From Cohnella sp. OV330 (lineage in GTDB: Bacteria; Bacillota; Bacilli; Paenibacillales; Paenibacillaceae): a stretch of 60,029 nt of DNA. The number at the start of each line of letters is the position of its first letter. The stretch's first letter is position 1. The notes beneath the pieces were generated by a model. The model was not told where the DNA came from. It saw only the letters and a program-made list of their open reading frames with translations, and did not search any database. Of this stretch, positions 1 to 8,068 are shown one piece after another. The stretch spans positions 1-60,029 of the forward strand of contig NZ_FOKE01000021.1 in assembly GCF_900112065.1 (NCBI RefSeq). The letters are read 5' to 3'. A program made the translations under genes and the position numbers.

Positions 1-47
1 GTAATGGGTGTAGCTGACGAGTACTAATCGGTCGAGGGCTTATCCTA
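1..47 (+). rRNA. rrl: 23S ribosomal RNA, 3' end (partial)
   Basis: The first bases contain the highly conserved 23S 3'-terminal signature (GAGTACTAATCGGTCGAGG followed by GCTTATCC), which matches the end of Bacillus-type 23S rRNA. The rest of the gene lies before the window. The exact 3' nucleotide is estimated from the B. subtilis homologue. The 5S gene follows after a spacer of about 140 bp in the usual 23S-5S order. Confidence 0.93.
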
Positions 48-184
48 CGGTTTGCTTTTCAAAGCAGACCAACGGCCAAGCCGCACAGGCAAGAGAATTT
101 CTAGCGCAGGTTCGTTTCGCATCCGGTTTTCAGGGCGCAAGCTCTGTAAGCTGCAAAGCTGGTTGGCAAATGCCAAACAGTAGG
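48..184 (+). other. 23S-5S internal transcribed spacer
   Basis: Non-coding spacer between the 23S 3' end and the 5S gene. No tRNA is visible in it. It holds short self-complementary stretches that could form the processing stems expected of a co-transcribed rRNA precursor, but I cannot define them precisely. Confidence 0.75.
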
Positions 185-301
185 TCTGGCGGTAATGGCG
201 GAGGGGTCCCACGCGTACCCATCTCGAACACGACCGTTAAGCCCTCCAGCGCCAATGGTACTTGGACCGCAGGGTCCTGGGAGAGTAGGACGTCGCCAGG
301 C
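185..301 (+). rRNA. rrf: 5S ribosomal RNA
   Basis: About 117 nt. It begins TCTGGCGG and ends CCGCCAGG-complementary sequence (GTCGCCAGGC), so the terminal helix closes. It contains the conserved loop segments CCCATCTCGAACACG, GTTAAGCCC and GAGAGTAGGACG of Gram-positive 5S rRNA. It follows 23S and is followed by a strong terminator, so it is the last gene of the operon and no tRNA cluster trails it. Confidence 0.96.
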
Positions 302-317
302 TAAGTGCAGTAAAGAG

Positions 318-345
318 AACCACCTTCTTCGGAAGGTGGTTTTTT
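318..345 (+). terminator. Rho-independent terminator of the rRNA operon
   Basis: Perfect 9-bp stem AACCACCTT / AAGGTGGTT around the loop CTTCGG, followed by six T. It lies 16 nt after the 5S 3' end. Confidence 0.95.
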
Positions 346-502
346 CGTTGGTTTTGCAGGTCGGCGGACAGGAGATCCCTTATTGGCTAACGGGTTCTCC
401 ATATAAATAAAGCAGTGGTTAAAATGGGGCATTCAAGATAGAATGGATGATGCATCCATCTTGGAAGATGATCTCTGTAAAGCGGTTCGAGGGAGGATTG
501 AA

Positions 503-853
503 ATGTACAGTTTCGGCGGGTTTATCCTTATTATGGAAATCCTCATTTTCTGTTTCATAGCGGCTTTTCTGATAAGGTCATTAGTACGAAACAACGATCG
601 CCAGAAGGAAACGACGAGCCCCGTCCAATCGGAAATGTTTCTGATGCCCGCCGTACTTGATCAAACGGATCATCCGTCCAGAAAATCGCATGATTCCGGT
701 AACGATCACCATCATCATAACGGTCATGCGACAAATCATAACCATGACTCGACTTCAAGCCATCATGCTTCGCACGATTCAAGTTCATCTAGCGGGGGAA
801 CGGACGCGGGAAGCAGCGGTTCGGACTCGGGCAGCTCAGGCTCTTTCGATTAG
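503..853 (+). CDS. Small single-pass membrane protein with His/Ser/Gly-rich tail
   Basis: The frame is open from an ATG at 443, but the ATG at 503 has a good ribosome binding site (GGGAGGATTGAA), so I take 116 residues. Residues 4-28 form one hydrophobic segment (FGGFILIMEILIFCFIAAFLI) followed by basic residues, consistent with an N-out membrane anchor. The rest is low-complexity and hydrophilic: a His-rich stretch (DHHHHNGHATNHNHD), then Ser/Gly/Asp-rich sequence ending SGSFD. No domain is recognised. The His cluster could bind metal ions, but this is only a guess from composition. It stands alone between the rRNA terminator and a pseudogene on the opposite strand. Confidence 0.6.
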   Translation: MYSFGGFILIMEILIFCFIAAFLIRSLVRNNDRQKETTSPVQSEMFLMPAVLDQTDHPSRKSHDSGNDHHHHNGHATNHNHDSTSSHHASHDSSSSSGGTDAGSSGSDSGSSGSFD

Positions 854-859
854 CGATTG

Positions 860-1105
860 GAGGTCCCGATATGATTTCGGGGCCTCTTGTTTTCTATCCG
901 CCGCGGATGCAGCCTCCCGGATGTAAGGCGCCGTAAGGTCAAAGGAGAAGCCAGCCGTCATCGCGAACAAGTCGCGAACCGTGTTCGTCCGCTCAGCCGG
1001 CTCTACCCACGGAATGCGCCAGTCGACGATGCGGTCGATAAACCGGGACAGCGGCGTGAAATCCGTCATTCCGTTCCCATCCTTTACATTAGGTTTCCCA
1101 TCCAT
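860..1105 (-). pseudogene. Remnant of a serine hydrolase (beta-lactamase family, class C-like)
   Basis: On the minus strand about 80 codons read like the internal part of a beta-lactamase/penicillin-binding-like serine hydrolase: a segment DWRIPWVEPAER followed by TVRDLFAMTAGFSFDL, which matches the region before the KLLTMTSG-type block of these enzymes. No signal peptide, no SxxK upstream and no C-terminal half are present, and the frame is open for only 89 codons. I read it as a decayed fragment, not a functional gene. It ends close to the tail of the membrane-protein gene on the other strand. Confidence 0.5.
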
Positions 1106-1178
1106 TATTGTGCAGAGAGAACCGTTCCTGCAAATCTAAGAACCAACCAACAAGACATAGTAGGAGGATGAGGCTCAG

Positions 1179-1997
1179 ATGACGCATCCTTATCGCCCCT
1201 TGCACGCTCCCCAATTGCAGCCGCAGCTGCATCGCCCCTCGCACAGCTTCCGTGAGTTTGCGCCGAGCCGCCGCCTGGCGTCGCATGTCGCGACTTATTG
1301 GACGGTGGATTTCCTGCCGGTACCGGGCAATCAGGGGCATCGGGTCATCCCGGACGGCTGCGTCGATATTATCGTGGATCTGCGGGCTTCATCAAGCCGG
1401 CAGGCCGCCTATGTCGTAGGATTAACGACGCGTGTCGAAGTTTTGCGGTTTGCCCAAGCGCGCTCGGTATGGGGTATCCGGCTGTATTCGGAGTCGGCCG
1501 GCACGATCCTAAAGACTCCATTATCGACATTTGCGGCCAATCGCGTGTTTATGGAGGAGCTATGGGGACAGGAGGCGCTGGATTGGGTCGAAAAGCTGCT
1601 GACGGCCAATTCGATTACGGACAGGATCTCGGTCGTCGAGCAGCAATTGAACCGAATACTGGCTGCGGCCGAGGCGTCCGCACCCACTTTGGTGTACCAG
1701 AGCATGCAGTATATATACGATTACAAAGGCAATCTTTCCGTAACGGATTTGGCTGACAAAGTTAACTTCAGCGAGAGGCATCTTCGAAGGGCCTTTGATC
1801 GGGAGTTGGGCCTCAGCCCGAAGGAGATGCTCGGCATCGTCCGCTTTCAAAGCGTGCTGGAGGAATTGTACAGCGGAGACTATTCCAGATTGACGGATCT
1901 GGCGCTTCAACACGGTTACTACGACCAATCACACTTCGCCGGCGCGTTTATGCGTTATTACGGGCTTCCGCTCAAACGGCTGACCAGGCAGCAGTGA
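1179..1997 (+). CDS. AraC-family transcriptional regulator
   Basis: 272 residues; the start ATG follows AGGAGGATGAGGCTCAG. The N-terminal ~160 residues resemble the AraC-like ligand-sensing region of the DUF6597 type (SHVATYWTVDF, VIPDGCVDIIVDL). The C-terminal ~100 residues form the paired AraC helix-turn-helix: SVTDLADKVNFSERHLRRAFDRELGLSPKEM and then LTDLALQHGYYDQSHFAGAFMRYYGLPL. It is a cytoplasmic DNA-binding activator or repressor. The VOC-domain gene 85 bp downstream on the same strand is a plausible target, an arrangement often seen with AraC/glyoxalase pairs. The ligand is unknown. Confidence 0.9.
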   Translation: MTHPYRPLHAPQLQPQLHRPSHSFREFAPSRRLASHVATYWTVDFLPVPGNQGHRVIPDGCVDIIVDLRASSSRQAAYVVGLTTRVEVLRFAQARSVWGIRLYSESAGTILKTPLSTFAANRVFMEELWGQEALDWVEKLLTANSITDRISVVEQQLNRILAAAEASAPTLVYQSMQYIYDYKGNLSVTDLADKVNFSERHLRRAFDRELGLSPKEMLGIVRFQSVLEELYSGDYSRLTDLALQHGYYDQSHFAGAFMRYYGLPLKRLTRQQ

Positions 1998-2082
1998 GAA
2001 AGTCCGTTTTTTACTATTTTGCCAAGCGGGACAATCGCTACAATGGGGGTGAAAGGAAGCAAGACGAGGGGAGCTGCCAAGC

Positions 2083-2460
2083 ATGACGGTAAAGTTGAAG
2101 CGAGTCGGGATTTATGTAGCTAAGATGAAAAGGGCGTTAGACTTTTATCGCGCATTGGGGCTGGCTATTCCGGACGCCGCCGACGAAGCGCATCACGTCG
2201 ACGTGGAACAAGACGGCATCGTGTTTGCTTTCGACCTGGTGGAATCGGTAAAGCGCGTTTTTGAAGGCTGGGACACGCCGGTCGGCTACCGGACCGAGCT
2301 CGCCTTTCAGTTCTCCAGCCGCGAAGCGCTGGACGACGCGTATCTTCAGTTAAAGGCGCTTGGACATCATGGCTATCTCGAGCCGCGGGATACGCCGTGG
2401 GGCGAGCGATATGCGATCATGAAGGACCCCGACGACAATCTAATCAGTCTCGTCGCTTAG
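2083..2460 (+). CDS. VOC superfamily (glyoxalase/bleomycin-resistance fold) protein
   Basis: 125 residues with the beta-alpha-beta-beta-beta repeats of vicinal oxygen chelate proteins: start KLKRVGIYVAKMKRALDFYRALGL and end WGERYAIMKDPDDNLISLVA. The final DPDDN segment is the usual position of the second module's metal-ligand region. The start ATG has GAGGGGAGCTGCC upstream. Substrate specificity cannot be read from the sequence; such proteins range from dioxygenases to antibiotic-sequestering proteins. It follows the AraC regulator and is closed by a strong terminator. Confidence 0.88.
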   Translation: MTVKLKRVGIYVAKMKRALDFYRALGLAIPDAADEAHHVDVEQDGIVFAFDLVESVKRVFEGWDTPVGYRTELAFQFSSREALDDAYLQLKALGHHGYLEPRDTPWGERYAIMKDPDDNLISLVA

Positions 2461-2487
2461 CAAGAAAAGAACTGCCGCAATCAACAA

Positions 2488-2531
2488 GCAGATGGGAAGC
2501 GCTGACGCCGGCGCTTTCCATCTGCTTTTTT
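2488..2531 (+). terminator. Rho-independent terminator after the VOC gene
   Basis: A 15-bp stem GCAGATGGGAAGCGC / GCGCTTTCCATCTGC with an 8-nt loop, then TTTTTT. It separates the VOC gene from the convergent LysR gene. Confidence 0.93.
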
Positions 2532-2553
2532 CGTCCATAACTTTAATCGAAAC

Positions 2554-3438
2554 CTAATTCACCGAAAGGTAAAGATCGATAAAGTTCCGGGCCGCCTTCG
2601 ACAAGCGGTGGTTGCGCAGCGCCACAAGTCCGATCGGCGACATCGTCCCTGATTCGCCGGATAGTTTTCGTCGAAAGATCGGATAACCCGGGTATTGGCG
2701 AAGCAACGATTCCGGAACGATGGACACGCCGGAACCGGACGCTACCAAGCTCATTAAGAGGCCGATATCGGAGCATTCCCCGAGAATCCTCGGATCCAGC
2801 CGAAGTTCGGAGAACGACTTTAGAATCAAATAATGGACGCCGAGCCCTTGCGTGCTCGGCAGCAGGAGAGGGAGATCGACGACGTCCGCGAGGGAGATCT
2901 CACGCTCATCCCCGAACGGCTGCTTGTCCGAGGAGATCACATAGAACGGCTCTTGTTCATGATGCAAGACCGTCAGATCGTCCCCGAGTTCGAGCGGCAG
3001 CCGGATGAAGGCGAGCTCAACCTCGCGTCCTCGAACCAAGCGACACAGATGGGACGATTCCCCTTGATGGATTTTGTAAGTCATCTTCGGATATTGCCGG
3101 TGAAAGCGCTGGAGAGCGGGGGAAAGCCCTGATACGGATAAGGTATTCACGCCAATGGAGAGCCGGCCGTTCAGCCCGCTGCCGACCTCCTTCACTTCGG
3201 ACTTGGCCGCCTCCATCAGGTCAATCATCTGCAAGGCGTATTCGTACAATCGATTCCCCGCTTCGGTCGCTTCCAGCCGTTTACCGTTTCTCTCCAGCAG
3301 AAGGGCGCCAAGCTCTTCTTCCATCGCCTTCAACTGCTGGCTTAACGGAGGCTGGGAGAGGTGCAGCCGCTTGGCGGCGCCCGAAACCGTGCCTTCCTCC
3401 ACGATGGCGGCGAAATAGCGCAGCTGCCGAATGTCCAT
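2554..3438 (-). CDS. LysR-family transcriptional regulator
   Basis: 294 residues from the ATG at 3438, chosen because it is preceded by GGAGGAGAACCGGAC on the minus strand; an upstream in-frame ATG at 3468 lacks this. The N-terminal winged helix-turn-helix is typical (MDIRQLRYFAAIVEEGTVSG, then AAKRLHLSQPPLSQQLKAMEEE). The rest is the periplasmic-binding-protein-like effector domain with the LysR pattern LSIGVNTL...LVRGREVELAFIRLPL...SDIGLLMSLVASGSGVSIVPES. It is divergent from the nucleoside-deaminase gene and probably regulates it. The inducer is unknown. Confidence 0.93.
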   Translation of the reverse strand: MDIRQLRYFAAIVEEGTVSGAAKRLHLSQPPLSQQLKAMEEELGALLLERNGKRLEATEAGNRLYEYALQMIDLMEAAKSEVKEVGSGLNGRLSIGVNTLSVSGLSPALQRFHRQYPKMTYKIHQGESSHLCRLVRGREVELAFIRLPLELGDDLTVLHHEQEPFYVISSDKQPFGDEREISLADVVDLPLLLPSTQGLGVHYLILKSFSELRLDPRILGECSDIGLLMSLVASGSGVSIVPESLLRQYPGYPIFRRKLSGESGTMSPIGLVALRNHRLSKAARNFIDLYLSVN

Positions 3439-3517
3439 GTCCGGTTCTCCTCCCGCGTATATATGCAAAAGCTTAGTTGAACGCTATAAAATCAATATTT
3501 TTCATATCGACCTCCTC

Positions 3518-3535
3518 ATGCTACCATGATGGCAT
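3518..3535. promoter_or_regulatory. Imperfect palindrome in the LysR/deaminase intergenic region
   Basis: ATGCTACCATGATGGCAT is an 18-bp inverted repeat with two mismatched pairs, ending 23 bp before the deaminase ATG. Its place between a LysR gene and its divergent neighbour makes it a candidate operator. LysR sites usually follow T-N11-A, which this only roughly resembles, so the binding protein is an inference. Confidence 0.35.
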
Positions 3536-3558
3536 AAGAAAGAACAGGAGGGACAATC

Positions 3559-4044
3559 ATGATTAACGAGACCGATCTTATGCAACTGCGCCGCTGCGTC
3601 GCGCTGGCGGAGGAAGCGCTGGATGCCGGCGACGAGCCGTTCGGCTCCATCCTCGTAGCGGACAACGGCAACGTGTTGATGGAGGACCGCAACCGCGTGG
3701 CGGGCGGAGACCATACGCAGCATCCGGAATTCGCGCTCGCCCGGTGGGCGGCTAATCATCTGACGCCCGACCAGCGGCGCGAAGCGACCGTATATACATC
3801 CGGCGAACATTGCCCGATGTGCGCTGCAGCCCATGGATGGGTCGGACTGGGCCGTATCGTATACGCGAGCTCCTCCGCGCAGCTGGCCGAATGGCTCGGA
3901 GAATGGGGCGTTGCAGAGCCAAGGGTACGTACATTACGGATACAGGACGTCATTCGGGATACGCCGGTCGAAGGACCGGTTCCGGAGCTGGCGGTGCAAG
4001 TGAAGGAACTTCATCGCCGTATGCGGTCCGCTCCTCAACAATAA
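3559..4044 (+). CDS. Nucleoside/deoxycytidylate deaminase family protein
   Basis: 161 residues; the start ATG has AGGAGGGACAATC upstream. It has the zinc hydrolase motifs of the cytidine deaminase fold: HPEFALARWA (His ligand and catalytic Glu, HPE in place of the commoner HAE) and SGEHCPMCAAAH (PCxxC-type zinc ligands). GDEPFGSILVADNGN matches the first beta-strand region of guanine/cytosine/tRNA-adenosine deaminase-like proteins. The likely reaction is hydrolytic deamination of a purine or pyrimidine base in the cytoplasm; the substrate is not determinable here. The divergent LysR gene suggests regulated salvage use, not the housekeeping TadA role. Confidence 0.88.
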   Translation: MINETDLMQLRRCVALAEEALDAGDEPFGSILVADNGNVLMEDRNRVAGGDHTQHPEFALARWAANHLTPDQRREATVYTSGEHCPMCAAAHGWVGLGRIVYASSSAQLAEWLGEWGVAEPRVRTLRIQDVIRDTPVEGPVPELAVQVKELHRRMRSAPQQ

Positions 4045-4066
4045 CGGAAGAGAGGGGGAGAAGCGC

Positions 4067-5590
4067 TTGTCCATCCGCGTTCGGCTGCTGCTAAGCTTCG
4101 GCTCGGTGCTGGCCGTTGCCGTCATTCTCATCTTGATGACCTCTTACTTGCTGTCAGTCGCGATCACGGGCGATATGAGAAGCATCAGCAGCTTTTACAA
4201 AATCCATTATTCCCTGCATCCGTTGACGGACGAGGAGGAAACGATCTTCCTGGACCTCAAGTACTTGGCCAAGCAGGATTCCGGACGGATGACGGATGAG
4301 GTTGTATTGGCGGATTACGACGGGCAGTTAAAGATGGTTCAGGCCGGATTGTTCGTCAGGAAGGACGATAAGTTGATCTATGCCTCGCCGTCGATCGGAG
4401 AACCGAAGATGTTGTCGGCGCTCCCCGGCTACGATGCGGCCAACCTCTCGATCCGGAGCACGCTCAACGTCGGCAGCCGATTTTTCTCGTATGCCAAATT
4501 CGACTTTCCCTATCCGGACGGCTCGCTCGGCAGCTTGTACGTAATGAAGGAACGAAGCCCTTTCGCGGAGCTTGTCCGAACGCTGCTTCCGATTCTCGTC
4601 GTCGTGCTTCTTGCCGTCATGCTGCTGACCGGCGTGCTTTTATACCGTTACATCACAAGGACCTTGATTCGACCCTTGGAAGTGTTGAAGCGTTCGGCCG
4701 ACCAGATCAAGCAAGGGGATCTTCAATTCGAATTGAAGCCTCAGTCGCGGGACGAGATCGGACAGCTGAGCCAGTCATTCGAAGAGATGAGACGAAGGCT
4801 GAACGAATCCATCCAACTTCAGCTCCAATATGAAGAAAATCGCAAAAGCCTAATCTCCAACATCTCGCACGACCTCAAAACGCCGATAACGACGATCAAA
4901 GGCTACGTGGAAGGCATCCGGGACGGACTGGCCGATTCGCCGGACAAGCTCGATAAATACGTCGGCACCATCATCGGGAAGGTGAACGACATGGGACGGC
5001 TGGTTGACGAGCTGCTGCTCTATTCCAAGTTGGATTTAAAGCGCGAGCCTTATTCGTTCGACCGCGTCGATCTGATTGCATTCGCGCGCGATGCCGCGGA
5101 GGAATCCGCTTGGGAGCTGGCGGACAAAGGCATCGAGGTCGACCGGGACCTATCGGGATCGGGCCCCTTGATCGTCTTGGCGGACCGTTCGAAGCTGAAG
5201 CGCGCGCTCGGCAACCTGATCCAGAACAGCGTGAAGTTCATGAACGGCGATGAAAAGAGGATCCGGATTCGAGCGGGGGCCGAAGGTTCCCAAGCGCTTT
5301 TGGCCGTTGAAGATAACGGCCCGGGCATTCCCTCCGCGTCTTTGCCCTTTATCTTCGAACGATTCTATCGCGGGGACGCGTCCCGTAACAGCGGGATGGG
5401 AGGCAGCGGCTTAGGGCTGGCCATCGCCAAGCAGATCGCGGAAGGGCACCATGGTTCGATCGAAGTCGCGAGCGTCCCGGGGGAAGGCACCAGGATAACG
5501 ATTCGTCTTCCGTTGGTCGATAAGGGGAGCGTGGACAGCACTGCTATCGAGTTACAGACTACCGGGAAGAGAAACGGGGCAAACGGATGA
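4067..5590 (+). CDS. Two-component sensor histidine kinase (HAMP-type)
   Basis: 507 residues from a TTG start with GAGGGGGAGAAGCGC upstream. Order: membrane segment near residues 7-31, extracytoplasmic sensor region to ~165, second membrane segment ~170-195 (LLPILVVVLLAVMLLTGVLLY), HAMP linker, then the dimerisation/phosphoacceptor helix with ISHDLKTPITTIKGYVEGI (His268), N box LGNLIQNSVKF, G1 box VEDNGPGIP, and G2 box GGSGLGLAIAKQIAEGHHG. It autophosphorylates and passes phosphate to the regulator encoded next; the two genes overlap by ATGA. The stimulus is unknown. Confidence 0.95.
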   Translation: MSIRVRLLLSFGSVLAVAVILILMTSYLLSVAITGDMRSISSFYKIHYSLHPLTDEEETIFLDLKYLAKQDSGRMTDEVVLADYDGQLKMVQAGLFVRKDDKLIYASPSIGEPKMLSALPGYDAANLSIRSTLNVGSRFFSYAKFDFPYPDGSLGSLYVMKERSPFAELVRTLLPILVVVLLAVMLLTGVLLYRYITRTLIRPLEVLKRSADQIKQGDLQFELKPQSRDEIGQLSQSFEEMRRRLNESIQLQLQYEENRKSLISNISHDLKTPITTIKGYVEGIRDGLADSPDKLDKYVGTIIGKVNDMGRLVDELLLYSKLDLKREPYSFDRVDLIAFARDAAEESAWELADKGIEVDRDLSGSGPLIVLADRSKLKRALGNLIQNSVKFMNGDEKRIRIRAGAEGSQALLAVEDNGPGIPSASLPFIFERFYRGDASRNSGMGGSGLGLAIAKQIAEGHHGSIEVASVPGEGTRITIRLPLVDKGSVDSTAIELQTTGKRNGANG

Positions 5591-6273
5591 AACGAATCTT
5601 AATCATCGAGGACGAAATCCCGATCGCGGAGCTGGAGCGGGACTACTTCGAACTGAACGGCATGCGGGCGGAGCTCGCCCATGACGGCCCGCAAGGGTTG
5701 GAGAAAGCGCTCGAGGACCGGTTCGATCTCGTCGTGCTCGACCTGAATCTTCCCGGAGCGGACGGCCTGGAGCTATGCCGGCAAATTCGAAGCAAGCTTG
5801 ACGTCCCGATCTTGATCGTCTCGGCAAGAAGCGAGGAGATCGATAAGATCCGCGGATTCGGGATCGGAGCGGACGATTACGTCACGAAGCCGTTCAGCCC
5901 CAGCGAGTTAATCGCCAGGGCCAAAGCGCATATGACGCGGTACGAGAGACTCGCAGGTAAGGCGCCCGACCAAAAGCAGATTCGCATACGCGAGCTGACA
6001 ATCGACCGGACCGCGAGAAGGGTTTACGTCCGGGGAGAAGAAATCGGCCTGACGACGAAGGAGTTCGACGTGCTCTCTTTCATGGCACAGCATCCCAATC
6101 GGGTGTTCAGCAAGGAGGAGTTGTTCGAGCGGCTCTGGGGACTGGAATCCGCCGGCGATATCTCGACCGTGGCCGTGCACGTCCGCCGGGTGCGGGAGAA
6201 GATCGAGGCGCTGCCGTCCGATCCTCAATTCATTGAGACGGTATGGGGCGCTGGGTATCGCTTTACGGTCTGA
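5587..6273 (+). CDS. OmpR/PhoB-family response regulator
   Basis: 228 residues. Receiver domain ~1-120 with acidic pocket IEDE, phosphoacceptor Asp52 in LVVLDLNLPGADG and the Lys in YVTKPFSPSEL. The C-terminal ~100 residues are the winged helix (LTTKEFDVLSFMAQHPNRVFSKEELFERLWG, VAVHVRRVREKIE, VWGAGYRF). It overlaps the kinase gene by 4 bp, so the two are translationally coupled partners. The next gene encodes an SLH surface protein; direct repeats just upstream of that gene (6279-6308) are a plausible target. Confidence 0.96.
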   Translation: MKRILIIEDEIPIAELERDYFELNGMRAELAHDGPQGLEKALEDRFDLVVLDLNLPGADGLELCRQIRSKLDVPILIVSARSEEIDKIRGFGIGADDYVTKPFSPSELIARAKAHMTRYERLAGKAPDQKQIRIRELTIDRTARRVYVRGEEIGLTTKEFDVLSFMAQHPNRVFSKEELFERLWGLESAGDISTVAVHVRRVREKIEALPSDPQFIETVWGAGYRFTV

Positions 6274-6278
6274 GCCCT

Positions 6279-6308
6279 AATTGTTATGCTCCCGTTCATC
6301 AATTGTTA
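6279..6308 (+). promoter_or_regulatory. Direct repeats AATTGTTA spaced 22 bp, upstream of the SLH gene
   Basis: Two identical octamers AATTGTTA start at 6279 and 6301, exactly two helical turns apart. OmpR/PhoB-type regulators typically bind direct repeats at multiples of ~11 bp, so this is a candidate site for the regulator encoded immediately before. That assignment is inference. Confidence 0.35.
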
Positions 6309-6395
6309 ATCTCCTCTTTCGGGAATGTTCAAACCTTGGCATTAAGATGAAGTAAAGCCAAGCGTTAATGGCCATCCTAAGGAGGAATATATCGC

Positions 6396-7898
6396 ATGAG
6401 AAAAGAATCCCGCACGATCGCTGCCTGGACATTGGCCGCGGCCATCGGCGTCGCAGCCATTGCGCCGGCCGCCGCTTCAGCTGCTGCCCCGAATTCCTCG
6501 CCGAAGGCGATCTCCATATCCGAGCGCATGGATGCTGCCGTCCAACTCGCCGTTAATCAACTTAAGGAGCGGGGCGTTCTTAACGGTTACGATAACGGAA
6601 CGGTTCGGCCGAACCAGCAGGTAACCCAGGCGGAAGCCGCCAAGCTGATCGTTTTGGCCTTGAACCTGAAGCCGGCTGTCGCCTCCGAAGCGAAGCTCGC
6701 CAACGCGCATAACGGCAAGTGGTATGCGCCATTTGCCATGACGGCGATCGATAACGGCTTGTTCACGGCAGCTGACTTCGCTCCGAACAAAGCCGTCAGC
6801 GAGCAAGTCCTCGCGGCATGGGTTGCCAAGACCGTTCAGCGGGATGCGCTGAGCGCCAGAGGCTGGATGCAAGCCATCAGCGACGGCACCGACGCTGCCA
6901 CGCGCGGAGAAGCCGCCCGTCTCCTCGTGAAGGCGGAAGCTTCCATTCGATCCGACGACGCGCGCATCCTATCGGTAAAAGCATTGGATGCCATCGCGCT
7001 TGAAATAACGACGACCGGTCCGATGTCACTGAACGACGAGGCGATCGAACGCTCTGCAGAGACCTTTCAATTCGACGGCGGCCTGACGATCGTCAATCAG
7101 CCGCGCTTGAAGACGGGCTCGACGAATACGTACATCGTCCCGGTTACGACGATGGAAGATGGGAAGCGTTATACGCTGACGTATAAAGGCGATCAGAAGC
7201 TCGCCTTTTCCGGAAGCGGCGAGCGGATCCGATTCGAGGAAGCGCGCCAAGTCACGAACGATACCTTCGAGGTCGAAGCGCTTCTCGCGAACGGCGTCGT
7301 CGACTATGGATATGTCATCTCCGCCTATGCGGACGGACGAGGCACGAACGCCATCGTACTGGAAGAGGGCAACGCCTTGAACGGCAAAACGATGCAGATC
7401 ATCTCTTCGCTGCGGAACCGCACGGCCGTTCTTACGCCGGCAGGAGGCGAGCCGATGACCGTATCGTATGTCGGCTTCACCCAATCGACGGATGGCAAGC
7501 AAGAGCCGAAGTTCCGGCTCCCGGCCGGCCAGAAGCTGGTGCCTGGCTTAACGTACAAGGTATCCGCCGACTGGTTCGAGACGAAGAACGCTTCGTTCGT
7601 CGCCGGCAGCGTCGAGCCCTTGCAGCTCGCTTCCGCCCAAGCCATGGATTCGAAGACGCTCGCGGTTACGCTTGCAAGCGACCCTGGGGACGAGTTGTTC
7701 GCCTTCCGTTCGGTGAAGCTAACGGGTAACGACGGCAGCGAATTAACGGCGCAATATCGCGTGCAAACCCGTAAGGGAGCAACCGGCGCGTTCGATCTGC
7801 AGAATGGCGGAGCGCTTAAGGCAGGCGTAACTTATAAGTTAGCGCCAATCGGAGACTGGGCGGTAGGGAAGAGCGATATTACGATATCGGGCATTTGA
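6396..7898 (+). CDS. Secreted SLH-domain surface protein
   Basis: 500 residues; ATG preceded by AAGGAGGAATATATCGC. Residues 1-31 are a signal peptide (basic start, hydrophobic core, APAAASAAA cleavage region). Residues ~45-180 carry S-layer-homology-like repeats: LKERGVLNGYDNGTVRPNQQ, VTQAEAAKLIVLALNL, WYAPFAMTAIDNGLF and a third degenerate unit. The remaining ~300 residues look like beta-rich Ig/Big-type modules with no catalytic signature. SLH modules attach proteins non-covalently to pyruvylated wall polymers. It follows a two-component system and ends in a terminator. Confidence 0.85.
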   Translation: MRKESRTIAAWTLAAAIGVAAIAPAAASAAAPNSSPKAISISERMDAAVQLAVNQLKERGVLNGYDNGTVRPNQQVTQAEAAKLIVLALNLKPAVASEAKLANAHNGKWYAPFAMTAIDNGLFTAADFAPNKAVSEQVLAAWVAKTVQRDALSARGWMQAISDGTDAATRGEAARLLVKAEASIRSDDARILSVKALDAIALEITTTGPMSLNDEAIERSAETFQFDGGLTIVNQPRLKTGSTNTYIVPVTTMEDGKRYTLTYKGDQKLAFSGSGERIRFEEARQVTNDTFEVEALLANGVVDYGYVISAYADGRGTNAIVLEEGNALNGKTMQIISSLRNRTAVLTPAGGEPMTVSYVGFTQSTDGKQEPKFRLPAGQKLVPGLTYKVSADWFETKNASFVAGSVEPLQLASAQAMDSKTLAVTLASDPGDELFAFRSVKLTGNDGSELTAQYRVQTRKGATGAFDLQNGGALKAGVTYKLAPIGDWAVGKSDITISGI

Positions 7899-7928
7899 TT
7901 AATATCATTAAATATAGTCTATAGGTTT

Positions 7929-7958
7929 AAAAGCCGCATATCTGCGGCTTTTTTTTTG
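7929..7958. terminator. Rho-independent terminator after the SLH gene
   Basis: Stem AAGCCGCA / TGCGGCTT with loop TATC, followed by nine T. The A-run on the other flank could let it work in both directions. Confidence 0.93.
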
Positions 7959-8068
7959 CGTCTTACAAAGTTGCAAGGTAGATGTAAGGCAAATCGATGG
8001 CTTGAGCCAGAAGGGCAGGATAATATTGGGACAAACATAAACTGATATTTTCAAAAAGGAGAATCGAG

